A DNA stretch of 64,000 bases from assembly GCF_041346945.1 (NCBI RefSeq), contig NZ_CP166850.1, positions 8,974,501-9,038,500 on the forward strand, read 5' to 3'. Position 1 is the first letter of the stretch, and every line of letters begins with the position of its first letter. Shown in pieces: positions 25,336 to 34,421 of the stretch. Origin of the DNA: Amycolatopsis sp. cg9. GTDB lineage: Bacteria; Actinomycetota; Actinomycetes; Mycobacteriales; Pseudonocardiaceae. The position numbers were made by a program, and so were the translations under genes. The notes under the pieces are model-generated. The model saw only the letters and a list, made by a program, of their open reading frames with translations, was not told the DNA's origin and made no database searches.

Positions 25336-25899
25336 ATGCCCCCGCGCGACGGCCGAGCGACGAAGGCCCGCATCCTCGAGGCCGCCGTCACCGAGTTCGC
25401 CGGGCACGGACTGGCCGGCGGGCGGGTCGAGCGGATCGCCCGCGAGGCCGGGACCAACGTCCGGATGATCTACGCCTACTTCGGCAACAAGGACGGGCTC
25501 TTCGACGCCGCGCTGACCAGCGCGATCCAGTCGATGGCCGCCAAGGTCCCCCTCCGCCCGGACGACCTGGCCGGCTGGGCCGGCGACCTGTTCGACTTCC
25601 ACGGGCGCGAACCCGCCCCGCTGCGCATCAACGTCTGGGCGCAGCTGGAGCGCCCCGAAGCCGCGTCCGAGCCACTGGAGACCTACCTCGCGAAGACCAC
25701 GGCACTGGCCGGCGCCACGGCCGCGGCGCCGCTCACCGCGGTGGACCTGCTCGTCTTCATCTACGCGATCACCCAGGCGTGGCAGCTGACCCCGACCGGC
25801 CTGCTCGAATCCGACGGCTCCGGCGCACGCGACCCCCGGCGGATCGCCGCACACCGCGAAGCGGTCGTGACGGCGGTGACCCGGCTGGTCAAGGCGTGA
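25336..25899 (+). CDS. TetR family transcriptional regulator
   Basis: A 187-residue repressor with helix-turn-helix 'GGRVERIAREAGTNVRMIYAYFGNKDGLF' and a helical C-terminal domain close to the TetR_C family with 'PLTAVDLLVFIYAITQAWQL'. ATG 25336 is preceded by GGAGACGGAG. It is divergent from the DUF385-SDR operon; the dyad at 25273-25294 sits between them. Confidence 0.9.
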   Translation: MPPRDGRATKARILEAAVTEFAGHGLAGGRVERIAREAGTNVRMIYAYFGNKDGLFDAALTSAIQSMAAKVPLRPDDLAGWAGDLFDFHGREPAPLRINVWAQLERPEAASEPLETYLAKTTALAGATAAAPLTAVDLLVFIYAITQAWQLTPTGLLESDGSGARDPRRIAAHREAVVTAVTRLVKA

Positions 25900-25989
25900 T
25901 CGCCGGGTCGACGCGGGCCGGGCACCGGGAAGCACCGGCAGGTCGGCAAACCCCGCTCACGGCGGGGACAGCCACCTGGACGTAGCGCA

Positions 25990-26580
25990 TCACTCGTCGC
26001 CCACCAGAGCGATTGCGCGCGGCTCGGGAACCCCCAGCATCAGCAGGCTCGTGATCGTCGCCGCCCGGGCACCGACATTCCCGTTCGACACGGCGCTGTC
26101 CGCGACGGCGAACACGACGCCGTACGCGATCTGGCTCAGGATGTCCGCCGGCAGGTGCCGCGCGAACACGTCGCTGCCCTGGCCCCGTCGCACGAGGTCG
26201 GCGAGGAGCTCGTCGACCGGCCCGAGCAGGCCGTGGATCGCCTCGCCGTACTCGCCGCGGCGCAGCGCCAGCAGTACTCGGTACCGGTGCGCCACCGGCC
26301 AGACGCGGGCGATGAATTCGACCCACGCCGCGTCCGCGCCGGCGGTGTCGACTTCGGCGAGCACGGCTGTCATCTCGGCGACGGCCCGTTCCGTGAGCGT
26401 CCGGACCAGGTCGAGCCGCGAGGGGAAGTGGCCGTAGACAGTGCGACGGACGACGCCGGCCGCGGCGGCGATGTCGCCCATCCCGGCGTCGGGGTTCTCC
26501 CCCAGCACCTCGAGGGCGACGTCGAGGATGCGGTCGCGCGTCTCGTTCATCGAGCGCGCACGGGAGGACTCGGTGGGCAC
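25990..26580 (-). CDS. TetR family transcriptional regulator (epoxide hydrolase locus)
   Basis: A 196-residue repressor: 'TRDRILDVALEVLGENPDAGMGDIAAAAGVVRRTVYGHFPSRLDLV'-type HTH in the first 60 residues, then a helical effector domain. The start may be GTG 26580 or ATG 26550; neither has a clear ribosome site. Two matched dyads lie in the gap to the divergent epoxide hydrolase gene, so it most likely represses both itself and that gene. Confidence 0.85.
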   Translation of the reverse strand: MPTESSRARSMNETRDRILDVALEVLGENPDAGMGDIAAAAGVVRRTVYGHFPSRLDLVRTLTERAVAEMTAVLAEVDTAGADAAWVEFIARVWPVAHRYRVLLALRRGEYGEAIHGLLGPVDELLADLVRRGQGSDVFARHLPADILSQIAYGVVFAVADSAVSNGNVGARAATITSLLMLGVPEPRAIALVGDE

Positions 26581-26591
26581 GAAACCATCAT

Positions 26592-26607
26592 TGCACACTG
26601 GTGTGCA
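26592..26607. promoter_or_regulatory. TetR operator box 1
   Basis: TGCACAC-TG-GTGTGCA, a 16-bp inverted repeat with 7-bp arms, 11 bases upstream of the tetR GTG. It matches box 2 in half-site sequence. The two centres are 27 bp apart. Confidence 0.75.
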
Positions 26608-26616
26608 GTGGCGTAG

Positions 26617-26636
26617 GTTGCACACCAGTGTGCAAC
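26617..26636. promoter_or_regulatory. TetR operator box 2
   Basis: GTTGCACAC-CA-GTGTGCAAC, a 20-bp inverted repeat with 9-bp perfect arms, nearer to the epoxide hydrolase gene. With box 1 it suggests cooperative binding of two repressor dimers. Confidence 0.78.
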
Positions 26637-26673
26637 GAAGGTTGCGCCACCCTTCGGAGCTCAGGAGAACGCA

Positions 26674-27819
26674 ATGACCTCGACCCCCGTCCGCCCGTTC
26701 ACCGTGTCGATCCCGGATTCGGCGATCGACGACCTGAAGCAGCGGCTGGCCCGGACCCGATGGCCGGATCCGGAAACGGTGGGCGACTGGTCGCAAGGGG
26801 TTCGCGTGGAGAACGCCCGATCCCTGGTCGACCACTGGCAGCACGGCTACGACTGGCGGCGCTTCGAGTCCGAGCTGAACCGCCTCCCCCAATTCCTGAC
26901 CGAGATCGACGGGCTGGACATCCACTTCATCCACGTCAAGTCCGAACACCCCCACGCGATGCCGTTGCTGCTCACGCACGGGTGGCCGGGCTCGATCGTC
27001 GAGTTCCTGAAGCTGATCGGCCCGCTGACCGACCCGGTTTCGTTCGGTGGGGACGCCGCCGATTCGTTCGACGTCGTCATCCCGTCGCTCCCCGGGTTCG
27101 GGTTCTCCCAGAAGCCCACGAAGACCGGGTGGACCGTATCGCGCATCGCCGGCGCGTGGGCGGAGCTGATGAAGCGTCTCGGCTACCCGAGGTGGGCCGC
27201 GCAAGGCGGCGATTGGGGTGCCGTCGTCACCACCGCCCTCGGGGCCGCGCAACCCGAAGGGCTGCTCGGAATTCACCTGAACACCCAATACGCCTTTCCC
27301 GCCCGGATACCCGACGCGTTGTCGCCCGAACAGCGCTACGCCGTGGAGACCCTCGCCCGCTACACCGGCGATCTCGGCGGGTCGAACCACCTTCAGGGCA
27401 CGAAGCCGGAGACCGTCGGATTCGCGCTGGCCGACTCCCCCGCCGGCCAGGCAGCGTGGATCTACGAGAAGTTCCAGTCCAAGACCGACAACCACGGGCT
27501 CGCCGAGGACGTCCTCGGCATCGACGACATGCTCGACGCGATTTCCCTCTACTGGTTCACCAACAGCGCGGCGTCGTCCGGCCGCATCTACTGGGAGAAC
27601 AAATCCCTCACTTTCGCCGGCCCGAAGCTGACGCTCCCGGTTGCGGTGACGGTCTTCCCGAAGGACGTACCGCGCCTGCCGCGAAGCTGGATCGAAGAGA
27701 CCTACAGCAATCTGATCCACTACGGCGAGGCCGACGCGGGCGGGCACTTCGCGGCCTTGGAACAGCCCGAGATCCTGGTCGGCGAAATCCGCGCCGGCCT
27801 GCGCACCCTTCGTTCTTGA
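26674..27819 (+). CDS. Epoxide hydrolase family protein (EHN-type)
   Basis: A 381-residue alpha/beta hydrolase with the N-terminal EHN domain ('FTVSIPDSAIDDLKQRLART', 'SELNRLPQFLTEIDGLDIHF'). The oxyanion motif is 'HGWPGS', the nucleophile Asp is in 'QGGDWGA', and the base His is in 'AGGHFAALE'. Such enzymes are related to microsomal and juvenile-hormone epoxide hydrolases and open epoxides with water. ATG 26674 is preceded by AGGAGA. Control by the adjacent TetR is strongly suggested by the paired operator. Confidence 0.93.
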   Translation: MTSTPVRPFTVSIPDSAIDDLKQRLARTRWPDPETVGDWSQGVRVENARSLVDHWQHGYDWRRFESELNRLPQFLTEIDGLDIHFIHVKSEHPHAMPLLLTHGWPGSIVEFLKLIGPLTDPVSFGGDAADSFDVVIPSLPGFGFSQKPTKTGWTVSRIAGAWAELMKRLGYPRWAAQGGDWGAVVTTALGAAQPEGLLGIHLNTQYAFPARIPDALSPEQRYAVETLARYTGDLGGSNHLQGTKPETVGFALADSPAGQAAWIYEKFQSKTDNHGLAEDVLGIDDMLDAISLYWFTNSAASSGRIYWENKSLTFAGPKLTLPVAVTVFPKDVPRLPRSWIEETYSNLIHYGEADAGGHFAALEQPEILVGEIRAGLRTLRS

Positions 27820-27859
27820 CACCAACGCCGGGAACGGCGACGGCCTCGCGTGGTGAACC

Positions 27860-28108
27860 TCAGCTCCGTTCGCGGTAGAGGACGAGGTGCTCGTGGTAGA
27901 GCACGCCGTCCCGGACGTCGCCGGTCGCGGTGAAGCCGGTGTCGTCGACGTAGTCGATGTGGTTGCCCGTGACCGTGTAGCTACCGGTGTAGGCACTCTT
28001 CCTGCTGCCGCGCGCTTCGTCGTAGCGGCCGTCCGGCCGCAGTTCCTGGCGGATGTGGCCGTCGGCGGTCACCCACATCCCGGCGAAGGGGGCTCGTTCG
28101 TTGTCCAT
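27860..28108 (-). CDS. Atu4866 family small protein
   Basis: An 82-residue beta-barrel-type protein with 'GMWVTADGHIRQELRPDGRYD', 'RKSAYTGSYTVTGNHIDYVDD' and 'GVLYHEHLVLYR', the pattern of the Atu4866 family whose structure is known but function is not. It stands alone, convergent with the epoxide hydrolase gene (40 bases apart). Confidence 0.85.
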   Translation of the reverse strand: MDNERAPFAGMWVTADGHIRQELRPDGRYDEARGSRKSAYTGSYTVTGNHIDYVDDTGFTATGDVRDGVLYHEHLVLYRERS

Positions 28109-28306
28109 GTTCCCAGCGTCGCCGATCCTCCGCGGGCGAACCAGGCCGTGGTTCTCCCAGGATCACGGCCCACCTGTCTGTCCACAGTGGATACCGGACG
28201 TCCGCTCGACTTCGGCGTTCGGCACGGATCCCTTGACCGGCGTCGCCAAGTCCTGCTACCTGACGCCGTAACGCGCTCTCTCCGCGAAGGCACCGCTGCC
28301 TGCTCG

Positions 28307-29272
28307 CTAGGTCCGGTTCGCGGCCTGCTTGACGGTCCTGATCACCGGTGCGGTCTCGATGTGCGTGATCGCGGGCAGCTCCGCCACCCGGGTGGTCAGG
28401 TACCGGTACAGCTCTTGCTGGTCCGCGCACACGACGCTCGCGCACAGGTTCGTCGGCCCGGTCGTGGCGGCGGCGAAAGCGATCTCCGGGTGCCCGGCCA
28501 GCGCCGTACCCACCTCCTCCAGGTAGGACGGCGCGACCGAGAGCCACAGCAGCGTGCGCGGGCCGACGCCGAACAGGCTGCCGTCGACGTCGATGTCCAG
28601 GTACAGCACCCCGCGTTCACGAAGCTCGGTCATCCGGCGCCGGACCGTCGTCGGCGACCAGCCGGTCAGCGCGGCCAGCTGCTCGAACTCCGTCCGGCCG
28701 TCGGTGGCCAGCGCGGCCAGGAGCTTGCGGTCCCCGTCGTCGAGCCGCACCGGTCCCGGCCGGTGCGGCACCGGGGGCGGGCGCAGCCGTTCGATCGCCT
28801 TCTCGTCCAGCGATCCGAGCTTGGCGACCAGGCTGTCCGGGCCGCCGTAGAACGCGTGCAGCACCGAGTGCGCGCTCACGCCCTCCACCCGTGCGGTGCG
28901 GGGAAGCTTGGCCAGCAGCAGCGCCTCGCTGTCGGCCGCGCTTTCGGTGCGGACCGTGCAGGTGATCTCGGTGCCGCCGGACGTGATGCTCACCCAGGAC
29001 GTGTCCGGACGCCGGGCCAGCGCCTCGGCGACCGGGACCGACGCGGCCGGCGCGCACCGCACCCGCAGGAACCACAGCACCGCGCCCAGCGCCGCCGGAT
29101 CGACCCCGCCGAGCACCCGCACCGCCCCGGCCGCCCGCAACCGGGCGTACCGGCGGGCGATGGTGCGATCCGACACGCCGAGCACCTCGGCGATCGTGCT
29201 GAACGGGGCTCGGCCGTTGACCTGCAGGGCGTGCACGAGCCGGCGATCCAGCTCGTCGTAGTCGGATTTCAC
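28307..29272 (-). CDS. Lrp/AsnC family regulator with two tandem HTH units
   Basis: A 321-residue protein made of two AsnC-like halves. The first HTH is 'LVHALQVNGRAPFSTIAEVLGVSDRTIARRYARL', the second 'LLAALATDGRTEFEQLAALTGWSPTTVRRRMTEL'; each is followed by a RAM-like effector domain. Most Lrp/AsnC proteins have one HTH and about 150 residues. The GTG at 29272 is chosen; an upstream in-frame start at 29308 would lie beyond the palindrome at 29290-29306. It is divergent from the FAD monooxygenase gene and is its likely regulator. Confidence 0.85.
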   Translation of the reverse strand: MKSDYDELDRRLVHALQVNGRAPFSTIAEVLGVSDRTIARRYARLRAAGAVRVLGGVDPAALGAVLWFLRVRCAPAASVPVAEALARRPDTSWVSITSGGTEITCTVRTESAADSEALLLAKLPRTARVEGVSAHSVLHAFYGGPDSLVAKLGSLDEKAIERLRPPPVPHRPGPVRLDDGDRKLLAALATDGRTEFEQLAALTGWSPTTVRRRMTELRERGVLYLDIDVDGSLFGVGPRTLLWLSVAPSYLEEVGTALAGHPEIAFAAATTGPTNLCASVVCADQQELYRYLTTRVAELPAITHIETAPVIRTVKQAANRT

Positions 29273-29289
29273 CGACCAGAGCGTAATCA

Positions 29290-29306
29290 GCGTCGGATAC
29301 CGACGC
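29290..29306. promoter_or_regulatory. Inverted repeat between asnC-like gene and monooxygenase
   Basis: GCGTCGG (29290-29296) and CCGACGC (29300-29306) form perfect 7-bp arms with a 3-base spacer, centred 26 bases upstream of the regulator start. It is the likely binding site of the AsnC-type protein. Confidence 0.6.
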
Positions 29307-29387
29307 AATCACGCCGGTCTCTGGCGCCCCGGCACCGGCCGGCGGAGCGTTGCCCTCGTCCTGATCGGCACAACCAGGAGAGAATCC

Positions 29388-30884
29388 ATGGACACCGAGG
29401 TGCTCGTCGTCGGCGCCGGCCCGACCGGCCTGACACTGGCCAACGAACTGCGGGTGGCGGGGGTGCCGGCCGTGCTGGCCGACAAGCTGCCGCAGCGAAG
29501 CACGTTGTCGAAGGCGGGCGGCGTGCAATCCCGCACCCAGGAGGCATTCGACCAGCGCGGCCTGCTGGACCCGTTGCTGGCGACCGGAAACCACCCGGCG
29601 GGCATCGCCCACTTCGCCGGGATCACGCTGCCGCTCACCCGCGACCGGCACCGCCACCCGTGGCGGTCCATCCCGCAGGTGGTGATCGAGGGTTTCCTCG
29701 AGGAACACCTTGCCGCGCACGGCATCCCCGTGCGCCGCGGCCACGAGCTGACCGGCCTCGCCCAGGACGGGGACGGCGTCACCGCGACCTTCGCCGGCGG
29801 CGGTGTCCTCCGCTGCCGGTACCTGGTCGCCGCCGACGGCGGCCGCAGCACGGTGCGGTCGCTGCTGGGGGCCGAGTTCCCGGGCAGGCCGGGCACGGTG
29901 ACCACGGTCGCCGCCGACGTGCGGCTGAGCGGCGACCTCCCGGCGATGACGCACGCCCAGGGCGAAGCCGGACACTGGGTGGCGGTGTTCCCGCTCGGCA
30001 CCGACCCGCAGGGCAGGCCGCTGCGCCGGCTCTCGATGGGCGGGCCGGGCCGGTCGGTACCCCGGGACGTCCCGGTCACGGCGGACGAAATCCGCGCGGG
30101 GCTGCGCGCCGTCTTCGGCTCCCGGGTGGAACTGCGCGAAGTGCGTTACGCCCGCCGCATCACCAACGCGGCCCGGCAGGCCGCGCGCTACCGGCACGGA
30201 CGGGTGTTCCTGGCCGGCGACGCCGCGCACGTCCACCTCCCGATCGGCGCGCAAGGCATGAACACCGGGATCCAGGACGCGCTCAACCTCGGGTGGAAAC
30301 TGGGTGCCGCGGTGCACGGCTGGGCGCCGGAGCACCTGCTCGACACCTACCACGCCGAACGCCACCCGGTCGCGGCCGCCGTGCTGCGCAACGTCCAGGC
30401 GCAGAGCCTGCTGATGGACCAGCAGGGCACCCGCGACCCGGACCTGCTGGCCGTCAAGGACCTGTTCGCGGCCCTGACCCACCTGCCGGCCGTGCAGCAC
30501 CACCTTGACGACACGTTGTCCGGCATGGGCATCCGCTACCCGATGCCGGGCGACGACCACCCGCTCGTCGGCCTGCCCGCACCGGACCTGGACCTCGGCG
30601 CGGCCCGGTCGCACGAACTGCTGCGCTCCGGGCGCGGCCTCCTGATCGACCCGGACGGCGGGTTCGTGGAGGTCGCCGCCCGCCGGCCGGACCGGGTCGG
30701 CCGCGCGGGCCGCGACAGCGGCGCCGAGCCGATGCTCATCCGCCCGGACGGCTACGTCTGCTGGGCAGGCGACCCGGACAACCTCGAACCGGCACTCGAG
30801 CACTGGTTCGGCGAGCCGCGCACACCGGCCCGGTGCGCCCACGCGGGCAGTGCGGGAAAGGAGAAGCGCATTCACGGACAGTGA
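29388..30884 (+). CDS. FAD-dependent aromatic monooxygenase (PHBH fold)
   Basis: A 498-residue group A flavin hydroxylase: FAD loop 'VGAGPTGLTLANEL', 'DG' motif in 'YLVAADGGRSTVR' and second FAD motif 'VFLAGDAAHVHLPIGAQGMN', then a C-terminal thioredoxin-like domain ('GLLIDPDGGFVEVAARRPDRVG'). Such enzymes hydroxylate phenols or polyketides and often confer resistance (TetX or rifampicin monooxygenase) or tailor antibiotics. The substrate is not decided. ATG 29388 has AGGAGAG. Regulation by the divergent AsnC-type protein is likely. Confidence 0.9.
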   Translation: MDTEVLVVGAGPTGLTLANELRVAGVPAVLADKLPQRSTLSKAGGVQSRTQEAFDQRGLLDPLLATGNHPAGIAHFAGITLPLTRDRHRHPWRSIPQVVIEGFLEEHLAAHGIPVRRGHELTGLAQDGDGVTATFAGGGVLRCRYLVAADGGRSTVRSLLGAEFPGRPGTVTTVAADVRLSGDLPAMTHAQGEAGHWVAVFPLGTDPQGRPLRRLSMGGPGRSVPRDVPVTADEIRAGLRAVFGSRVELREVRYARRITNAARQAARYRHGRVFLAGDAAHVHLPIGAQGMNTGIQDALNLGWKLGAAVHGWAPEHLLDTYHAERHPVAAAVLRNVQAQSLLMDQQGTRDPDLLAVKDLFAALTHLPAVQHHLDDTLSGMGIRYPMPGDDHPLVGLPAPDLDLGAARSHELLRSGRGLLIDPDGGFVEVAARRPDRVGRAGRDSGAEPMLIRPDGYVCWAGDPDNLEPALEHWFGEPRTPARCAHAGSAGKEKRIHGQ

Positions 30885-30980
30885 TCGCGCGTGTAACGAG
30901 GCTCGCGGCCGGAGCGACTAGTCACCACGTCCGCATCGAAGTCGAGCGGTTCCGGGCAGCGGGAATCCGTGGAGGTGGTG

Positions 30981-33900
30981 GTGGCCGAGCCGCGCGCCGG
31001 CGGGGAGGCCGGGTCGACGTCCAACGCCGTCACCGGCGCGGTCGACGGAATCGTCTTCCAGGCACACGACATCGGCTCCGTGACCATCAACCAGTCGGTC
31101 GGCCCACGCCGGCACCACCGCGCTGCCTCGGTCGACGACCGGCTGGCCGGGGTGCGGGCCAAGGTGTTCGCGCAGTGGCAGCACGAAGTCGGCAACCGCG
31201 GCCTGCGCCAGCCACGTCCCGTGCGGCTGCGCTGGCGCTCGGCCGACCGGCCGATCGAGGTATCCGGCCCGTGGGAACCAGTGCGCGGAGCCTTGGGCCA
31301 CGACGTCACCGACTCGCTTCCGGCGGCCCACGAACTGGTCGAGGCGTTCCGTGCCGGCTCCCGCCAGCAGCTGGTCGTGCTGGGCGCACCCGGTGCGGGC
31401 AAGACCACCCTCGCGATCCTCTACACGCTCGCCGCCGCGGCGCACCGGGATCACCCGGTGCCTTTCCTGCTCTCGATCGCCGGATGGCGGCCGCGGAACC
31501 CCGGCGACGCGACCGGCGAACCGATCGAGACGTGGGTGGCCAGGAGGATCTCCGACGACCACCCCGAACTCGCGATCGGAGCCGACGGGCTTCGGCGGCT
31601 GTGGGCGGGCAAGCGGCTGCTGCCGGTGCTCGACGGCCTGGACGAGCTGCCCGAGTCGATGCTCGCGCACGCGCTGGCCGACCTGGACCGCTCGGCCGGC
31701 GCCGGCCTGGACACGGTGCTGACCTGCCGCACCATCGAGTACGAACGCGGCTTCGCCGGCGGAAACGCGCTTTCCCACGCGGCAGTCGTGGACATCGAAC
31801 CGGTCACCGTCGACGACGCCGCCGTCTACCTCACCCAGCGCGAACCCGCCCGGTCCCGGCGCTGGGACGCGGCCGTGGAGCTGATGCGCCGGGAGCCGGA
31901 CGGCCCGCTCGCCGCCGCGCTGTCCACGCCGTTGATGATCAGTCTCGCCCGTCAGGCCTACCGGGATCCCGCCAGCGACCCCGCGGAGCTGACCCGGTTC
32001 GCCACGCCCGCCGCCGCGGGCCAGCACCTGCTCGCCCAGTTCCTGCCCTCGATGTACCCCCGCGAACGTGAGCGCCTCCGCAGTACGCGGTGGCTGAGCT
32101 TCCTGGCTCACCACCTCCGGGATCGCGTCGGAGTCCCCGACTACGAGTGGTGGCGGCTTTCGCGTTCGGTGCCGACCGCGGTGATCGCGACCACGATCGT
32201 CGCGATCGGCACCGCGCTGGGCGCGCTGCTCACCCCGACTTTGGCACTCGTCCTCGGCTCCTCCCAGAGCTTCACGCAGCTCCTGCTCCCGGGCGTGGTC
32301 ATCGGCTTGGTCGTCGGTGTCGTGGCCGCGCCGCGCTCGGCCCCCACGGCGACGGCAGACGGGCGGGTGACCGGTCCTCGTCTGCTGAGCGCGGTCGGGT
32401 CCGGGGTCGCCCGGGACACCAAGACCGTGCTGACGGCGACGGCCGCGATCAGCGCCACTGCACTCGGGATCGGCTACCTGGTCGCCAAACCGGCGGCGGT
32501 CGTCACCGTCTTCGCCGTGGTGGGCTGGTTGCGCGAGCTCTGGGCGGGCCGCTCGAACGCGGGCGGTCCGACGCTGTCGATCATCGTCGTCGTGCTCGGC
32601 GTGATCACGGTGACCAACGCGCTCGGGGCTCTCCACGGTGGTTTGCCGCGCCGCAGCGCACCGCGGTTGCGGCTGCTGGCGCCGAGCCTGGCCGTCGGTC
32701 TCGCGATCGGCATGACCGTCGCGCTCCCCTTCCTGGCGCTGGGCCTGGCCAGCTCGATCCGCGCGGGGACGGGGTTCGGCCTTTGGGCGCTCGTCGCCGG
32801 CTCCGTCGGTGTCCCGATCGGACTGGCACGCTGGCTCGCCACGCCCGCCGAACACCAGGAGTCGAGTTCGCCCCAGAACCTGCTGCGCTGGGATCGGCGA
32901 GCGCTCCTCATCACCGTCGCCGCCACCGCCGTGTTCGGTGCGGGCGCGACCGCGCTGGCCTCGCTGACGTTCCCGGCGAAGGACCAGCCGCCGCTGCTGC
33001 CGATCAGCCTGGTGGTCGGGGTCGTCATCGGCGGCGTCGTGCTGATCGGCTCGGGCGCCGCGTGGCTGACCTACACCGTGGCCCGCGGGTGGCTGGCCGT
33101 GACGGGGCGGCTTCCGTGGCGGCTGAACCGATTTCTGGCCAACGCGCACGCCGTGGGCGTGCTGCGCCAGACCGGCCCGGCCTACCAGCTCCGCCACGAC
33201 CTGCTCACCGACCACCTCGCCGACCAGTGGCGCCCCGCGCAGGCCACGGCCGGTGCACGCGCGCCGCATCGCCCGGTTCGGCGGCGGTGGCGGAAACTGC
33301 CGTCGTTGGCCGTCCCGATCACTTCGATCGCCCTGCTGGCGGGACTCATCCCGGCCATCTACGCCGCGAACGCGCCACACCTCATGGACGGGCCGGTCAC
33401 GGACGGCCGCGGGATGGTCCTCAGCCTGGACGGCCGCACCTTGGCCGCCTTCGATTCTCGAGGTGACTGGCCGACCGTCCGGCTGTGGGACGTGCGCAGC
33501 GGCCGCCTCAAGGCCACCCTCGCAACCGATCCCTCGGTGCGCGTCATCGCGGGGATCGGTCTCAACGCGGACGGCACCGAGCTCACCCTGATCACCGGCG
33601 ACGCCGGCGAAGGCCCGCTGACGGGCTCGGTGTGGCGATGGCGGACCGACCAGGACCTGCAGGCCCGGCGGCTGCCGGGAGCGGCGGCTCAGCAGGCCGA
33701 TTCCACCGTGGTCGTTTCGGCTTTCAGCCCGGACGGGAACACCGTCGCGATCGGCAGGCGCGACGGAACCGTGCAGTTGTGGGATCTGGCCGGGGATCGC
33801 GGCGTGGGGCAGCGCATCCAGCCGTACGGGCCGGCGACGCCTGCCGTCCGCAACCTCGCCTACAGCGTCGACGGCCGCTCGCTGGCGATCCTGCTCGACG

Positions 33901-34364
33901 ACGGCTCGGTCGCCGCGATCGACGTGACGACCCGCACGGTGACTCGGACGCTTCCCGCCGGCACGATTCCCCCGGCTGACGACGACAGCTTGCAGCTGTT
34001 CGGCATCGGCAACGACGCTCACACGGTCGCGGCCGTGGACGGCAACGGCGTGGCCGCGCTGTGGAACCTCGACAGCGGTGTGCTGCTGCGGCAGTTCGGC
34101 ACGGGGCGGACCGGGTTCACGTCAGTCGCTCTGAGCTCGGACGGTTCGACGGTGGCGATCGGCGACGACGACGGCACGATCGAGCTGCGCGACCTGGCCA
34201 CCGGCGACGTCACCGGAACACTCTGGCCCGCGGACAGCGGGGTGAGGGCCTACTACTGGAGGCCGGATCACCTGGTGTTCGGTCCGGCCGACCGGTCTCT
34301 GGCCGCTGCGTCGACGGGCGACTTCGCGCAGGTGTGGGACACCCCGATGGCTCCGGCCCGGTGA
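30981..34364 (+). CDS. Membrane-embedded NACHT NTPase with WD40 domain
   Basis: A protein of about 1127 residues. Residues 21-40 hold 'GIVFQAHDIGSVTINQ', like the tag of the STAND protein at 5206-7281. A NACHT NTPase follows: Walker A GAPGAGKT at about 135-142, Walker B 'LLPVLDGLDELPE' at 213-225. From about 395 to 700 come eight or nine hydrophobic helices, another at about 775-800, and then about six WD40-type blades to the C-terminus ('VVSAFSPDGNTVAIGRRDG', 'VALSSDGSTVAIGDDDGTI'). NACHT proteins are signalling switches, some in antiviral defence. The GTG at 30981 follows GGAGGT; GTGs from 30969 are open. It converges on the RHS toxin gene. Confidence 0.85.
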   Translation: MAEPRAGGEAGSTSNAVTGAVDGIVFQAHDIGSVTINQSVGPRRHHRAASVDDRLAGVRAKVFAQWQHEVGNRGLRQPRPVRLRWRSADRPIEVSGPWEPVRGALGHDVTDSLPAAHELVEAFRAGSRQQLVVLGAPGAGKTTLAILYTLAAAAHRDHPVPFLLSIAGWRPRNPGDATGEPIETWVARRISDDHPELAIGADGLRRLWAGKRLLPVLDGLDELPESMLAHALADLDRSAGAGLDTVLTCRTIEYERGFAGGNALSHAAVVDIEPVTVDDAAVYLTQREPARSRRWDAAVELMRREPDGPLAAALSTPLMISLARQAYRDPASDPAELTRFATPAAAGQHLLAQFLPSMYPRERERLRSTRWLSFLAHHLRDRVGVPDYEWWRLSRSVPTAVIATTIVAIGTALGALLTPTLALVLGSSQSFTQLLLPGVVIGLVVGVVAAPRSAPTATADGRVTGPRLLSAVGSGVARDTKTVLTATAAISATALGIGYLVAKPAAVVTVFAVVGWLRELWAGRSNAGGPTLSIIVVVLGVITVTNALGALHGGLPRRSAPRLRLLAPSLAVGLAIGMTVALPFLALGLASSIRAGTGFGLWALVAGSVGVPIGLARWLATPAEHQESSSPQNLLRWDRRALLITVAATAVFGAGATALASLTFPAKDQPPLLPISLVVGVVIGGVVLIGSGAAWLTYTVARGWLAVTGRLPWRLNRFLANAHAVGVLRQTGPAYQLRHDLLTDHLADQWRPAQATAGARAPHRPVRRRWRKLPSLAVPITSIALLAGLIPAIYAANAPHLMDGPVTDGRGMVLSLDGRTLAAFDSRGDWPTVRLWDVRSGRLKATLATDPSVRVIAGIGLNADGTELTLITGDAGEGPLTGSVWRWRTDQDLQARRLPGAAAQQADSTVVVSAFSPDGNTVAIGRRDGTVQLWDLAGDRGVGQRIQPYGPATPAVRNLAYSVDGRSLAILLDDGSVAAIDVTTRTVTRTLPAGTIPPADDDSLQLFGIGNDAHTVAAVDGNGVAALWNLDSGVLLRQFGTGRTGFTSVALSSDGSTVAIGDDDGTIELRDLATGDVTGTLWPADSGVRAYYWRPDHLVFGPADRSLAAASTGDFAQVWDTPMAPAR

Positions 34365-34421
34365 CCGGGCCCACGCGGGCGTACGCGCCCCGCCGGGCGG
34401 GTTCGACCGCGCGTCGGGGTG

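Noticed and set aside
25951..25967. CCCCGC/GCGGGG hairpin between convergent genes
   Set aside because: Only a 6-bp stem; such hairpins are frequent by chance in this base composition.
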